The notes under the pieces: generated by a model
Told to the model about the DNA's origin: nothing
The model's database searches: none
The model's input: the letters and a program-made list of their open reading frames with translations, nothing else
Position numbers and translations under genes: made by a program
Source of the DNA: Roseovarius sp.
Lineage (GTDB): Bacteria; Pseudomonadota; Alphaproteobacteria; Rhodobacterales; Rhodobacteraceae
Reading direction: 5' to 3'
Assembly: GCA_027493545.1 (NCBI GenBank)
Contig: JAOSKR010000002.1
Coordinates: 806,001-870,000, forward strand
Length of the DNA stretch: 64,000 bases
In this document: positions 1-11,438 of the stretch, piece by piece
Position numbering within the stretch: position 1 is the stretch's first letter
Layout: every line of letters starts with the position of its first letter

Positions 1-1237
1 CCAAGGGCCACGGCGCGCTGACGGACCCCGACCAGCTTGCCGCCGCCAAGGCCGCCTGGGGCTGGCCATATGGCCCCCTTCGAGGTGCCCGCCGACATCA
101 AGGCCGCATGGGAAGCGATCGGGCACCGCGGCCGCACCGAACGCTCGGCCTGGACCGAGCGCCTGAAAGGGGCCGGCGCGCGCCGGCAGACCGAGTTCGC
201 ACGCGTCACCGCCCTCGCGCCCCCGCGCCAGCTCTCGGCGCGCATCAAGGCGCTGAAAAAGCAGGTGAGCGAGGAGGCTCCCAAGGTCGCCACCCGCAAG
301 TCGAGCGAGATGGTGCTCGAGGTGATCAACCCGATCATGCCCGAAACAATCGGCGGCTCGGCCGACCTCACCGGCTCGAACAACACCCTGACCGCCGGCC
401 TCGGGATCTTCGATGTGGGCAACCGCAAGGGCCGCTACATCCATTACGGCATCCGCGAACACGGCATGGCCGCGGCGATGAACGGTATGGCGCTGCATGG
501 CGGCATCAGGCCTTACGGCGGCACCTTCATGTGCTTCACTGACTACGCGCGGCCGGCGATGCGGCTGGCGGCGCTGATGCGGGTGCCCACGGTCTTTGTC
601 ATGACCCATGACAGCATCGGGCTCGGCGAGGACGGCCCCACCCACCAGCCGGTCGAGCATCTGGCGATCAGCCGTGCCACCCCCAACACCCATGTCTTCC
701 GCCCCTGCGACACCGTCGAGACCGCCGAGGCGTGGGAGCTGGCGCTGACGTCGACGACGACGCCGTCGGTGCTGTCGCTGACCCGTCAGGGGGTGCCGAC
801 GCTCAGGCGCGAGCACACGACCAAGAACCTCACCGCGCAGGGCGCCTATGTGCTGGCCGAGGCGGTGGGCAAGCGGCGGGCGATCCTGCTGGCCACCGGC
901 TCGGAGGTGCAGCTGGCGATGGCGGCCCGCGACATGCTGCAGGCCGAGGGCATCGGCACCCGCGTCGTCTCGATGCCCTGCTGGGAGCTGTTTTCGGCCC
1001 AGGACGAGGGTTACCGCCGCCGGGTGCTGCCCGCCGGGCCGGTGCGCGTGGGGGTCGAGGCGGGCGTTCGCCAGGGCTGGGACCGCTGGCTTTGCGGCGA
1101 GCGCGGGCGCGACACCGAGGGCCGGCTTTGTCGGCATGGAGGGCTTCGGCGCCTCGGCGCCGGCGGAGGTGCTCTTCGAGAAGTTCGGCATCACCGCGGC
1201 GGCGGTGGCGGACGAGGTGCGCCGGCTTCTGGGCTGA
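1..1237 (+). CDS. tkt: Transketolase, C-terminal part (5' end outside window; two apparent frameshifts near 72 and 1122)
   Basis: Translation has [47 protein letters not shown] and C-terminal [24 protein letters not shown]...RRLLG*, spread over frames. Confidence 0.93.
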
Positions 1238-1258
1238 GGCGGGCCGAAACCCGGGTTC

Positions 1259-1295
1259 GGGGGCGCTGCCCCCGTCCCGGACCCCGGTCCGGGAC
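1259..1295. terminator. Double hairpin between convergent tkt and lpxB (GGGGGC-GCT-GCCCCC, then GTCCCGGACC-CC-GGTCCGGGAC)
   Basis: Two adjacent perfect inverted repeats read from sequence; no long T-run follows, so terminator function is inferred. Confidence 0.5.
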
Positions 1296-1301
1296 TCCCC
1301 C

Positions 1302-1324
1302 GGAGTATTTGCCGGCAAGATGAA
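1302..1324 (+). repeat. Motif copy A: GGAGTATTTGCCGGCAAGATGAA
   Basis: Nearly identical to 42707..42729 on the minus strand (GGGAGTATTTGGGGCAAGATGAA). Confidence 0.7.
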
Positions 1325-1327
1325 GGA

Positions 1328-2491
1328 TCAGGCCCGCGTACCCTCGAGGCGGGCCAGCACCGCACGCGCGGCGCGCAGCCCCGGGGCCTCGCCGCCCGCG
1401 CCGAGGCGCTCCATCGTCAGGCGCATGGCGGCGCGCTGGTCGCCGGGGTCGTCGAGAAGCCGCAGGAGCGCGGCCGTGATCCGGTCGGGCCGGCAGGCCG
1501 CGCCCAGAAGTTCGGGCACCGCGCGGGTCTCGGAGACGAGGTTGACGAGCGTCAGCGTATCGACCTTCAGCATGCGTTCGAAAATCAGGCGGCTGAGGCG
1601 GCTGACATCGTAGGCGATGAGCATCGGCGTATCCGCCGCCGCCAGTTCCAGCGACACCGTGCCCGAGGCCGCAAGCGCGCGGTCGGCGGCGCCGAAGGCC
1701 GCCGCTTTCTCGGCCAGGTGGCTGTCGGTGCCGCCCCTGCCCGGCGCGATCAGCACCGGCTGGCCGGGCCAGTCGGCGATGGCCGCGCGCACCTGTTCCT
1801 CGCGCGCCACTGTCGCCGGCACCACCAGGCGCAGATCGGGGCGGGCGGCGCAGACGGTCTCGAGCGCGCGTCCGAAGATCGGCGCAAGCTGCGCCACTTC
1901 CGAGCGGCGCGAGCCCGGCAGCACCATCAGTACCGGCGCCCCGCCGAGCCCGTGGCGGGCGCGGAAACCGGCGATCTCGGCCGCGCTCGCCTGGCGCTCG
2001 CTCACCACCGGGTGGCCGACGAAATCGCAGGCCATGCCGGCGGCCTCCATATAGGGGGGCTCGAAAGGCAGAAGCGCCAGCACATGGTCGATGAAGCGCG
2101 CCATCTTCGCGGCCCGGCCGGGGCGCCACGCCCAGACCGAGGGTGCCACGTAATGCACCGTCCTGACGGCGCTTTTCGTCCGCACCAGCCGCGCCGCGCG
2201 GAGGCAGAAATCTGGACTGTCGATGGTGATCAGCATGTCCGGCCGGGTCTCCAGCACGGCCCCGACGGTCTGGTGCAGGCGCCGGCGCAAAAGCGGATAG
2301 CGGCGGGCGACCTCGGTGAGGCCATGCACGCTGAGGTCGTCCATCGGAAAGATCGAGGAAAGCCCCTGTTCGTGCATCAGCGGGCCGCCGACGCCGGTGA
2401 ATTCGACCTGTGCGAGGCCGCGCAGCCCGGCCATCAGCGCCGCGCCCAGCCGGTCTCCCGAGGCCTCGCCCGCGATGACGAAGACGCGCAT
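1328..2491 (-). CDS. lpxB: Lipid-A-disaccharide synthase
   Basis: 387 aa; MRVFVIAGEASGDRLGAALMAGL start, downstream of lpxI/lpxA. Confidence 0.96.
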   Translation of the reverse strand: MRVFVIAGEASGDRLGAALMAGLRGLAQVEFTGVGGPLMHEQGLSSIFPMDDLSVHGLTEVARRYPLLRRRLHQTVGAVLETRPDMLITIDSPDFCLRAARLVRTKSAVRTVHYVAPSVWAWRPGRAAKMARFIDHVLALLPFEPPYMEAAGMACDFVGHPVVSERQASAAEIAGFRARHGLGGAPVLMVLPGSRRSEVAQLAPIFGRALETVCAARPDLRLVVPATVAREEQVRAAIADWPGQPVLIAPGRGGTDSHLAEKAAAFGAADRALAASGTVSLELAAADTPMLIAYDVSRLSRLIFERMLKVDTLTLVNLVSETRAVPELLGAACRPDRITAALLRLLDDPGDQRAAMRLTMERLGAGGEAPGLRAARAVLARLEGTRA

Positions 2492-3298
2492 TCAGAGCGC
2501 CCGCGCCGCGAGGAAGATGCCGCTGTCGCGCACCGCCCGAATCGTGGCCTCGCGCTCGACAATGATCAGCTTGCCGGCCTCGATCACCATCCCGGCAAGC
2601 CCCGCCGCCGCCACCGCCGCCACCGTGCGCGGGCCGATCACCGGCATGTCGATGCGCAGATCCCGGCCCGCCTTGGCGGCCTTGACATAGACGCCGCGAT
2701 AACCGCGGCGGTAGGCGGGATCGGTCTCGGCCACCAGGCGCAGCAGGGCATCGGTCCCCTGTACCGTCTCGAAGCCGAGACACTGCCCGCCCGCCACCAC
2801 GCAGCCCTGCCCGATGTCGAGCGCCGCGGCGCCGTGCAGGATTTCCGTGGCCCGCGCGATGTCGGCCTCCTCGTCGGGGCCGGGGATCGGGCCCAGATGC
2901 AGCCCCTCCTCGGCGAGGAGCGCGGGCAACACCTCGGATGGCGCGACGACGGTGAAACCCTGTTCCTCGAACACCTCGATGACCGTCCTGAGAAGACCGT
3001 CATCGCCCTTCGAGAGCGCCGCCATCAGCCGCGGCGCCAGCGCCGCCATCTCGGCATCGAAGAGTGCCGGATCAAACGCCGGGCGGGTCAGCGCACCGGC
3101 AAAGACCACGCGATCCACGCCGGCCGCGCGCATCGCCGCGAATAGTGCCCCGATGCGTTCCAGCCGGTGGCGGTCAGAACGGCCCTCGAGCGGGCTGGCG
3201 ATGCCTTCAAGCGTGATCGTCAGCGCCCCGGGCACGGCCTCGGCCAGCGCCACCGGCAGCGCCCCGTCACAGGCGATGATCGCCAGCCGGCCAGGCAC
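2492..3298 (-). CDS. lpxI: UDP-2,3-diacylglucosamine diphosphatase LpxI (DUF1009 family)
   Basis: GTG start gives VPGRLAIIACDGALPVALAEA; lies between lpxA and lpxB. Confidence 0.9.
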   Translation of the reverse strand: MPGRLAIIACDGALPVALAEAVPGALTITLEGIASPLEGRSDRHRLERIGALFAAMRAAGVDRVVFAGALTRPAFDPALFDAEMAALAPRLMAALSKGDDGLLRTVIEVFEEQGFTVVAPSEVLPALLAEEGLHLGPIPGPDEEADIARATEILHGAAALDIGQGCVVAGGQCLGFETVQGTDALLRLVAETDPAYRRGYRGVYVKAAKAGRDLRIDMPVIGPRTVAAVAAAGLAGMVIEAGKLIIVEREATIRAVRDSGIFLAARAL

Positions 3299-3302
3299 CG
3301 GC

Positions 3303-4111
3303 TCAGCCCGCGCCCGGGGTAAGGAACGACCGGTCGCTGCCGGCGGTGACGAAATCGACGATCTGGCGGACATAGACGCTTCGGGTTTCGTCGCCGAGAC
3401 GCCGGGCGCGTTCCTGAAAGCTGCCCTCGCCCTGGGCCAGCATCTGAAAGGCGGCGCGCAGCGCGGTGATATCCTCGCGCCCGACGCCGCGGCGCTTGAG
3501 CCCGACGAGGTTGAGCCCGTCGAGATGGCCGCGCGGCGCCTGCACCAGCCCGTAGGGGATGACGTCGTTGGTGACCATGGTCACCGCGCCGATGATCGCG
3601 CCCCGGCCGATGCGCACGAACTGATGGACGCCCGAGAGCCCGCCGATGATCACATCGTCCTCGACGATGCAGTGGCCGGCCAGCGCGGCGTTGTTGACCA
3701 CGATCACCCGGTCGCCCAGCTGTACGTCATGGGCGATGTGGCAGCCGGCCATGAAGAGGCCGTCGTCGCCCACCCGCGTGACCCCGCCGCCGCCCTCGGT
3801 GCCGGGGTTCATGGTGACGTGCTCGCGGATGCGGTTGCGCGCGCCGATGACCAGCCGGGTCTTCTCGCCCCGGAATTTCTTGTCCTGGGGATCTCGCCGA
3901 TGCAGGCAAAGGGAAAGATCACCGTCCCGGGCCCGATTTCGGTGTCGCCGGCGAGAACCACGTGCGATTTCAGCTCGACGCCTTCGCCGAGACGGACCTC
4001 GGGGCCGACATGGCAGAAGGGGCCGATGCGCACGCCCTGCCCCAGCTGTGCCCCGGCCTCGATCACGGCGCTGGGGTGGATCAGGCTGTCGGGGCCGCCC
4101 ATCGCGGTCAT
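3303..4111 (-). CDS. lpxA: Acyl-ACP--UDP-N-acetylglucosamine O-acyltransferase (frameshift near 3893)
   Basis: N-term [22 protein letters not shown] in one frame; [24 protein letters not shown] and [14 protein letters not shown] in another. Confidence 0.93.
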
Positions 4112-4572
4112 GCTCCCTGCATGTCGAGCATGGCGGTGAATTCGGCCTCGGCGGCCATTTCGCCACCGATCCGGGCCGTGCCCGCGAACTTCCACACCTT
4201 GCCGCCGGGCCGCCCGCGCAGGGTGAGCACGTTCAGTTCCAGCACGTCGCCGGGCACCACCATGCGCCGGAACTTCGCCCGCTCGATCGACATGAAATAG
4301 ATCAGGAATTCCTGGTCGGCCATGTCCAGCGCCGTGCCCACCATCACCGCCGCGGTCTGGGCCATCGCCTCGACGATGGTGACGCCCGGCATGATCGGCC
4401 GCCCGGGGAAATGGCCCTGGAAATGGGGCTCGTTCATGGTAACGTTCTTGATCCCGCACGCGCTCCGCAGGCCGTCGATGTCGATCACGCGGTCGACCAG
4501 AAGGAACGGGTAGCGATGCGGAATGAGCCGCTGGATCATCTGGATATCCGCGGATTTCAACGGCTCGGTCAT
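4108..4572 (-). CDS. fabZ: 3-hydroxyacyl-ACP dehydratase FabZ
   Basis: 154 aa; [13 protein letters not shown] and [20 protein letters not shown]. Confidence 0.96.
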   Translation of the reverse strand: MTEPLKSADIQMIQRLIPHRYPFLLVDRVIDIDGLRSACGIKNVTMNEPHFQGHFPGRPIMPGVTIVEAMAQTAAVMVGTALDMADQEFLIYFMSIERAKFRRMVVPGDVLELNVLTLRGRPGGKVWKFAGTARIGGEMAAEAEFTAMLDMQGA

Positions 4573-4642
4573 GGATCGTCCTTCCGGTCTGCTCTCGGAA
4601 TTGTCCCTAGCAAGCCGTGCCTGCCCCGGCAAGCGTGCGGTA

Positions 4643-5260
4643 TCACTGGTCGGAAGGCGGCGCGGCCGGTTCCTGCACCCTCTCGGGCGCGGGGGGGCTT
4701 TCGCTTTCCTCGGATGGCGGTTTGCCGTCGCCGATGGCGGCGTCGATGCGGGCGATGGCGGCATCGGTGATGTCGACCGCGTCGGCGCGCAGCAGGACCG
4801 TGCGCGCATCGAGCAGCACCACCCCGCCCATGTCGCGCATCACCGCGATCAGCAGCGGCTCGGCCCGGCGCAGGAAGGCCACCGGCAGCCGTTCGCGGTC
4901 GCGCTCGAGATCGCGCACCCGACGTTCGCTGTCACGGCGGATGTCCTGCACCCTGGCGTCGAAGGCGTCGGCGAGTTTGCGGAACTCCTCGGGGGAAAGC
5001 TCGGCCCGGCGGTCGGTCAGATCGCGTTCCTCGGCTTCGAGTTCGGCTTCGAGCTTGCGGTTGCGCGCCGCCAGTTCCTCGCGCTCGGCCCGATGGTCGG
5101 CCAGCATGCGTTGGCCGAGTTGTGATTCCTCGAAAACCCGCTCGGGATCGAGGATCAGGATGTCACTTTGCACCCTGCCCGTCTCCTGTGCCGCCGCCGG
5201 CGGACTGCCGAGGCAGATCACCGCGGCAGTCACGGCGGCGAGGCGTCGCAGGGCCGTCAC
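4643..5260 (-). CDS. OmpH/Skp-family periplasmic chaperone
   Basis: Signal peptide, [23 protein letters not shown], coiled-coil, downstream of bamA. Confidence 0.85.
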   Translation of the reverse strand: MTALRRLAAVTAAVICLGSPPAAAQETGRVQSDILILDPERVFEESQLGQRMLADHRAEREELAARNRKLEAELEAEERDLTDRRAELSPEEFRKLADAFDARVQDIRRDSERRVRDLERDRERLPVAFLRRAEPLLIAVMRDMGGVVLLDARTVLLRADAVDITDAAIARIDAAIGDGKPPSEESESPPAPERVQEPAAPPSDQ

Positions 5261-5262
5261 GC

Positions 5263-7595
5263 TCAGAAATCCGTTCGCACCGAGAAGTCGAAGTTGCGCT
5301 CGATGTCCGTCGGCTCCTTTTCAAGGGCCTTGGTGAAGTCCATCCGGATCGGGCCGAAGGGCGATTTCCAGAAGAGCGACAACCCGATCACATGGCGCGC
5401 CCTGAACGAGGTCGACATGGGGATCGGCGGTCCGATGGTATCGACGTTCCAGATCGAGCCGATATCGTAGAAGGCACCGCCGGAGACACCGAATTCCTCG
5501 GGCAGGCCGAGGGGGAACTCGGCCTCGAACTTGAGCGCCGCGAAGAGGTTGCCGCCGAGATGCTCGCCGGCCTGGGTGGGGCCCATGCCGTTGGGCTCGA
5601 ACCCGCGCATCACCTTGTGGGTGAAGCGATCGGCCGCGCGGCTGCCCGGAGTGCCGGAAAAGTCGACCGATCCGCCCTCGAGGATGCCGCGCAGCGTGAC
5701 CTCCTCGTTCAGCACCTTGGTTTCGCCCACCAACCGCATGGTCGTCTTGACGTATTCCTGATCACCGCCGAGCCCGGCCAGCTCGACTCCGGTGTCGATC
5801 AGGATGCCGGCATTGGGGTCAAGCCCGACGCGGCGTGAATCGTAGACGTAACGGTAGCCGATGGCGCTGGCCCAGAGCCCGCCCAGCGTCGATTCGGCCG
5901 CCAGCGTCGGCGAGGTGCCGAAATAGCTGCCCCTGGTCGGTGTAGGTGGCGCTGTAATAGAGCGTCAGCCTCGAGCGTTCGGCGACCGGAAAGGTCAGCC
6001 CCGGACGGAAGCTGGCGAACTCGGTGTCGTATAACGCGTTGTCGCTGTCGGTCTCGACATAGGCCGAGGAAAACGAGAACGCCACGTCGCGGCCCAGAAA
6101 GGCCGGCTCGACGAAGTCGATCCTGTAGTTGGCCTCTTCACCCGATATCGACAGGCTGGTCGCCAGGGTCTGGCCGCGGCCGAGGAAGTTGCGCTCGCGA
6201 AAGCCGACCGAGAAACCGAGTCCGACATCGCTTGAAAAGCTGGCGCCGAAGGTGAGCGAGCCGGTGGTGGTTTCCTCCACCTCGACATCGACCACCACCT
6301 GATCGGGGCGCGAGCCTTCGCGGGCGTTGACGTCGGCGTCCTTGAAATAGCCCAGCGCGCGGATGCGCTCGGCGGCCTCGCGGATTTCACGCGGGTTGAA
6401 CGGGTCGCCCTCGACGGTGTTGAACTGGCGCCGGATGACGCGGTCGAGCGTGGTGGTGTTGCCCTCGATGTCGATGCGCTCGACAAAGACCCGCGGGCCG
6501 CGCACCAGCGCGAATTCCACGTCGAGCGTCAGGGCGCGGTCGTTGCGGGTGATCCGTGGCTCGACACGCAGGAAATCCTCGCCCTGCCGGATGCCCTGCC
6601 GTTCCATCCGCGCGATCGCGTCCTCGACCAGCGAGGGCGAATAGACCGTCCCCGGGCTCACCCGCAGGACGCTGCGGTAGACGTCGGCGTTGACGGTCGG
6701 GATCTCGCTGATCACGGTGATGGCGCCGAACCGGAACTGCTGGCCTTCCCCGGAGGTTGAAGGTCACGAAATAGGCGTCGCGCTCGCGCGTCAGTTCGGC
6801 GTTGGTGCCGGTAATGCGGAAATCGACATAGCCGCGCGACTGGTAGAAATCGGTCAGCACCTGACGGTCGAAGGCGAGACGATCCTCGACAAAGGTGTCG
6901 CGGGCGATGAGTGCGCGCAGGATCCCCGCCTGCTTGCTTTCGACCACCCGCCGCAGCCGGCGGTCGGAATAGGCCTTGTTGCCGACGAAGCTGACACGCT
7001 CGATCTCGATGCCCTTGCCCTCGAATATCTCGAAGACCAGATCGACGCGGTTCTCGCTGCGGCGGATGATCTTGGGCGTCACCCGCGCGGCGATGCGACC
7101 GCTTTGCAAGTAAGCCTTTGAAATCTCGGCGGCGTCACGCTCTGCCCGGCTGGGGCTGAAGACCTGGCGCGAGCGGCTTTCGACGATGCCCTCGAGGTCT
7201 TCGTCCTTGATCTTGCGGTTCCCCTCGAACGAGATCCGGCTGATCGTCGGGAATTCGGTCACCTTGATCAGAAGGCGGTTGCCCTGGGGCACCATGCGGA
7301 CGGTTTCGAAAAGGCCACTGTCGAGGATGCGCTGATAGGCGTCGTTGAGTTCGCCGGCGCTGACCGTCTGCCCGCGCGAGATGCCCGCGTAGGTCAGCAC
7401 GGTGCCGGCATCGACGCGCTGGTTGCCCTCGATCGCGACCGAATCGAAGCGGTAGGTCTGCGCCGCGGCGTCGCGGGAGGGCGCGAAAACCGCCAGCGCG
7501 AACGCCAGGACAATCAGCCAGCGGGTTGCGAAAATCGTCGGTCGGGCGCGTGCGGGGCGCACGTCTCGCGGCGCGTTAAACAGATTCATTTTCAA
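5263..7595 (-). CDS. bamA: Outer membrane protein assembly factor BamA (frameshifts near 5935 and 6748)
   Basis: POTRA repeats (FDSVAIEGNQRVDAGTVLTYAGI) and C-terminal barrel ending NFDFSVRTDF* across three frames. Confidence 0.93.
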
Positions 7596-7867
7596 ACCCA
7601 GTCAGACATCCCAGTATGGATTTTGACTAACCATATTGGCTGGGCTTGTCAAAGAGCGCGTTGCCAGCATTTGTGTAATCGGCGCGGGCTGTGACAAGAA
7701 GGACCACGACGCGCCCCCGATCGCTACGGCGCGGGGCGCGGCAGGGTCACGAAGGGGTCATGACAGGGGCCGGGCCGCCCCGGAAAGGGACGGTTTCGAT
7801 CGCGGAGCGGGTGGTTGGCGACGCGCGCGAGTCGGCGGGCGACTCGCGATGCGGCCCGGCGCGCGGT

Positions 7868-8005
7868 TCAGTACGCGAGCAGAAGCGAGCCGAAGAATGC
7901 CCCCGCCATCAGCGCGAACACGATGGTCGCGAGGTACAGGATTCGGTCCCAGTTCACATCCACAAGCAGGCTGAGACCGCGATATCCGCTGATAATCTGG
8001 TGCAT
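7868..8005 (-). CDS. 45-aa single-pass membrane protein between rseP and bamA
   Basis: MHQIISGYRGLSLLVDVNWDRILYLATIVFALMAGAFFGSLLLAY*; one TM helix, same strand as its neighbours. Confidence 0.6.
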   Translation of the reverse strand: MHQIISGYRGLSLLVDVNWDRILYLATIVFALMAGAFFGSLLLAY

Positions 8006-8116
8006 GATCCGACCTACTCCAGGCGCTTTCCCCACCCCTTGGATGCCGGCCCATTGTGACGGGAATCGGGTCGCGATTGCGGCAAGACCATGGCGAATCG
8101 CGCAGGTCGCGTGCAA

Positions 8117-9468
8117 TCAGGGGCAGAAGAGGTCGTTGGCCAGCGCAAAGGCCATCACCCCCAGCACCAGCGCCAGCCCCGCCGCCATCATCACCCTGAG
8201 CGCGCCGTCGCTGGGCGGGCGGCCGACAACCGCCTCGTAGGCGAAAAACACCAGGTGCCCGCCATCGAGCACCGGGATCGGAAAGAGGTTCAGGAGGCCC
8301 ACCGCCGTCGACAGCACGGCGATGAACCAGATGAAACTGCCGACACCCTGGCTGGCCATTGCGCCCGAGACCTCGGCGATGCCGATCGGCCCGGACATGT
8401 TGCAGCTGCTGATGGCGCCGGTGATCATGTGGTAAAGCCCCGAGACCGAGCCGACGATCACCTGCCACACCTGCACGGTTCCGTTGGCAAGCGCCCGGAC
8501 CGGACCCAGCGCCTCGGTCGCCGGATCGAACGCCAGCCCCCCGACGATGCCGATGCGCCACTGGGTCTCGAACCCGCCCTCCTGCTGCGGCTCGTCCACG
8601 CGGCGCGGCGCCAGCGCGAAATCGAGCAGCTCGCCGTCGCGCCAGACGATGAGTTGCAGCACCCGCCCGTTCGATGCCTCGACCTTTTCCTTGAGCTGCG
8701 AAAACGCCACCACCGGGGTGCCGTCGATGCCGACGATCACGTCGCCGGAGTGCATGTCGATGTCGTAGGCGGCCGATTTCGGCGCCAGCTGCGCGACCAG
8801 CGGCGGCATCGGCTGCGGCCCCTTGGCGGCGATCACATCGCCATCGCGGCGCACCTCGTAATCGAGCAGCGCGGTTACGGGCAACGCGTCCAGAAATCCT
8901 CGAATGCCGAGCCCGCCACGTCCTCGCGCCCCGGCACCGGATGGCCGGCGATACTCACCAGTTCGTCGCCGGGCTGAAGCGTCACGCCGGCGACCGGCAG
9001 CGGCTTGAGCGTCCCCACCGTCAGCGGCTCGGCGACCCTGCCCTGCGACATCATCACCCCGGCAAAGACCAGCACCGAGAGCGCGAAGTTGAACAGCGGC
9101 CCCGCCGCCACCGTCGCCGTCCGCGCCCAGAGCGGCGCGCCCAGCATGGTATGGCGGCGTTCCTCTGCCGAGAGCCGGCTGTAGCTTTCCCCGGGGGTGC
9201 CGCTGGCGGCGTTCTCGTCGCCCATGAACTTGACATAGCCGCCAAAGGGCAGCGCCGCGATCTGCCAGCGGGTGCCGCGCCGGTCGGTGCGCGCCCACAG
9301 CACCGGCCCGAAGCCCAGCGAAAAGACATCCGCCTTGATCCCGCTCCAGCGCCCGACGATGTAATGGCCGTATTCGTGCACCGCCACGATCACCGACAGC
9401 GCCACGACAAAGGCGAGGATGGTCATGAAAAGCCCGCCAAACTGGGGCATGAACGCCATCGATTCCAC
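8117..9468 (-). CDS. rseP: RseP-family site-2 protease (M50) with PDZ domains (frameshift near 8890)
   Basis: VHEYGHYIVGRWSGIKADVFSLGFGP and LNLFPIPVLDGGHLVFFAYEAV, in two frames. Confidence 0.93.
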
Positions 9469-9477
9469 TAGCTGTTC

Positions 9478-10650
9478 CTAACCTTGTCTTTCTACCACCA
9501 CCGCATCGGCGCAAAGCCGCGCGCCGCGGTCCGCCGACATGACCTCGTCGAGGCCGAATCCGCCGGCACCGGCGTGCCCGCACGTCATCTGCCGGGCCAG
9601 CACCTCTTCCACTACCTCGGACATATGGCAAAATCCGATATGTCCAGCGATGAAATGATCCAGCGCCCGTTCCTTGGCGGCGTTGAAGACCGCCCCGGCA
9701 AGCCCGCCCGCCGCCATCACCTGCCGCGCCAGCCCCAGTGCCGGGTAGCGGCGCGGGTCGGGCGCACGAAAGCTGAGCTGGCCGATCTCGGCCAGATCGA
9801 GCCGCGCCACCGGCAGCGCGGTGCGCCTGGGCCAGTACATGGCATGGCCGATGGCGTGGCGCATGTCAGGCGGGCCGACATGGGCGATCATGCCGCCGTC
9901 GTGGAAGCCCACCAGCGCGTGAACCAGCGATTCGGGATGGATCAGAACCTCGATCCGCTCGGGCTCGAAGCCGAACAATTCCTTCGCTTCAATCAGTTCC
10001 AGCGCCTTGTTGAACATCGACGCGCTGTCGATGGTGATCCTCTGGCCCATGTCCCAGTTGGGGTGGGTCGCGGCCTCGAGCGGGGTGGCCCTGGCCAGCC
10101 GTTCGAGCGGCCAGTCGCGGAAGGCGCCGCCGCTGGCGGTGATCACCACCCGGTCGACGGTGTCCGGATCCTCGCCCCTCAGCGCCTGAAAGATCGCCGA
10201 ATGCTCGCTGTCGACGGGCAGCACCCGCGCGCCGCTGGCGCGCGCCGCCGCCATCACCAGCGGCCCGGCGGCGACCAGCGTCTCCTTGTTGGCGAGCGCC
10301 AGCGTCGCCCCCTGCCCCAGCGCCGCCAGCCCCGGCGCCAGCCCGGCCGCGCCGACGATCGCCGACATCACCCAGTCGGCCGGCCGCGCCGCCGCCTCAT
10401 TGAGCGCCGCCGAACCGGCCGCCGCCTCGATGCCGGTGCCCTTGAGCGCCGCGCGCAGATCGTCCAGCAGGTCGTCATGGGCGGTGACCGCCAGCGCGGC
10501 CCCGAGCGCGCGCGCATCCTCTGCCAGCCGCGCGATGTTGCGCCCGCCGGTGAGCGCCACGACATCGAAGGCGCCCTTGTCGCGCCGCACCAGGTCGATG
10601 GTGCTCTGACCGATCGAGCCGGTCGCGCCGAGAATCGAAATGCGTTTCAT
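9478..10650 (-). CDS. dxr: 1-deoxy-D-xylulose-5-phosphate reductoisomerase
   Basis: MKRISILGATGSIGQSTIDLV, LANKETLVAAG, PVDSEHSAIFQ. Confidence 0.96.
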   Translation of the reverse strand: MKRISILGATGSIGQSTIDLVRRDKGAFDVVALTGGRNIARLAEDARALGAALAVTAHDDLLDDLRAALKGTGIEAAAGSAALNEAAARPADWVMSAIVGAAGLAPGLAALGQGATLALANKETLVAAGPLVMAAARASGARVLPVDSEHSAIFQALRGEDPDTVDRVVITASGGAFRDWPLERLARATPLEAATHPNWDMGQRITIDSASMFNKALELIEAKELFGFEPERIEVLIHPESLVHALVGFHDGGMIAHVGPPDMRHAIGHAMYWPRRTALPVARLDLAEIGQLSFRAPDPRRYPALGLARQVMAAGGLAGAVFNAAKERALDHFIAGHIGFCHMSEVVEEVLARQMTCGHAGAGGFGLDEVMSADRGARLCADAVVVERQG

Positions 10651-10658
10651 GCGTCCCG

Positions 10659-11438
10659 TCATGCCCCCTGCGGGATCGCGCCCAGCGCCCACATGAGCGC
10701 CGCCGCCGCGGCGGCACCCATCAGCGCGTCGAACCGGTCGAGCAGCCCGCCGTGACCGGGGATCAGGGTCGAGCTGTCCTTGACCCCGGCCCGGCGCTTG
10801 ACCGCGCTCTCGGCAATATCGCCCATCTGCCCGGCAAAGGCCACCGGGACCGAGACCGGCGCCAGCACCACCCCGGCCCCCGTGAGCGGGGCGAAGAGCA
10901 CCCCCATGGCCGCCGCCGCCGCCCAGCCGGCAACGGTGCCGGCCCAGGTCTTCTTGGGGCTGACGCGGGGCCAGAATTTCGGCCCGCCGAAACTGCGCCC
11001 GGCGAAATAGCCGGCCACATCCGTCACCACCACCACCGCCACCAGCCACAGCGCCCAGACGAGACCGGCCTCGTTGCGCAGCGTCACAAGCGCCAGCACG
11101 GCCAGCAATACCCATGCCTGAAAGCCGAAGCAGAGGCGGCGGTCGCGCCCCGCCCGCGTGGCCGTCACGAGCGCCGCAACCAGCACCGGCAGCAGCGCCC
11201 AGACCCCCGTCACGAGCACCCCCAGGACCAGCGCCAGGCCCGCCAGCAAGCCGTCCTGCACCGGCGCCGGCGCGGCAAAGAGGCGCGCGGCCTCCCACGC
11301 CATGACACCGCCCACGGCGCAGACAGCGAGCGCGAACACCCATCCCCCCAGCCACAGGATCAGCCCACCCGCCGCCGCCAGTACCACTCCCGAGACGACG
11401 CGCGGCACAAGATCGTCCCAGCGGGCGGCCCCGCTCAT
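10659..11438 (-). CDS. cdsA: Phosphatidate cytidylyltransferase
   Basis: Polytopic protein with C-terminal KRRAGVKDSSTLIPGHGGLLDRFDALM. Confidence 0.94.
   Translation of the reverse strand: MSGAARWDDLVPRVVSGVVLAAAGGLILWLGGWVFALAVCAVGGVMAWEAARLFAAPAPVQDGLLAGLALVLGVLVTGVWALLPVLVAALVTATRAGRDRRLCFGFQAWVLLAVLALVTLRNEAGLVWALWLVAVVVVTDVAGYFAGRSFGGPKFWPRVSPKKTWAGTVAGWAAAAAMGVLFAPLTGAGVVLAPVSVPVAFAGQMGDIAESAVKRRAGVKDSSTLIPGHGGLLDRFDALMGAAAAAALMWALGAIPQGA

Noticed and set aside
1718-3145. 475-aa plus-strand ORF over lpxB/lpxI
   Set aside because: Antisense to two well-supported genes and made of low-information Arg/His/Ala-rich sequence.
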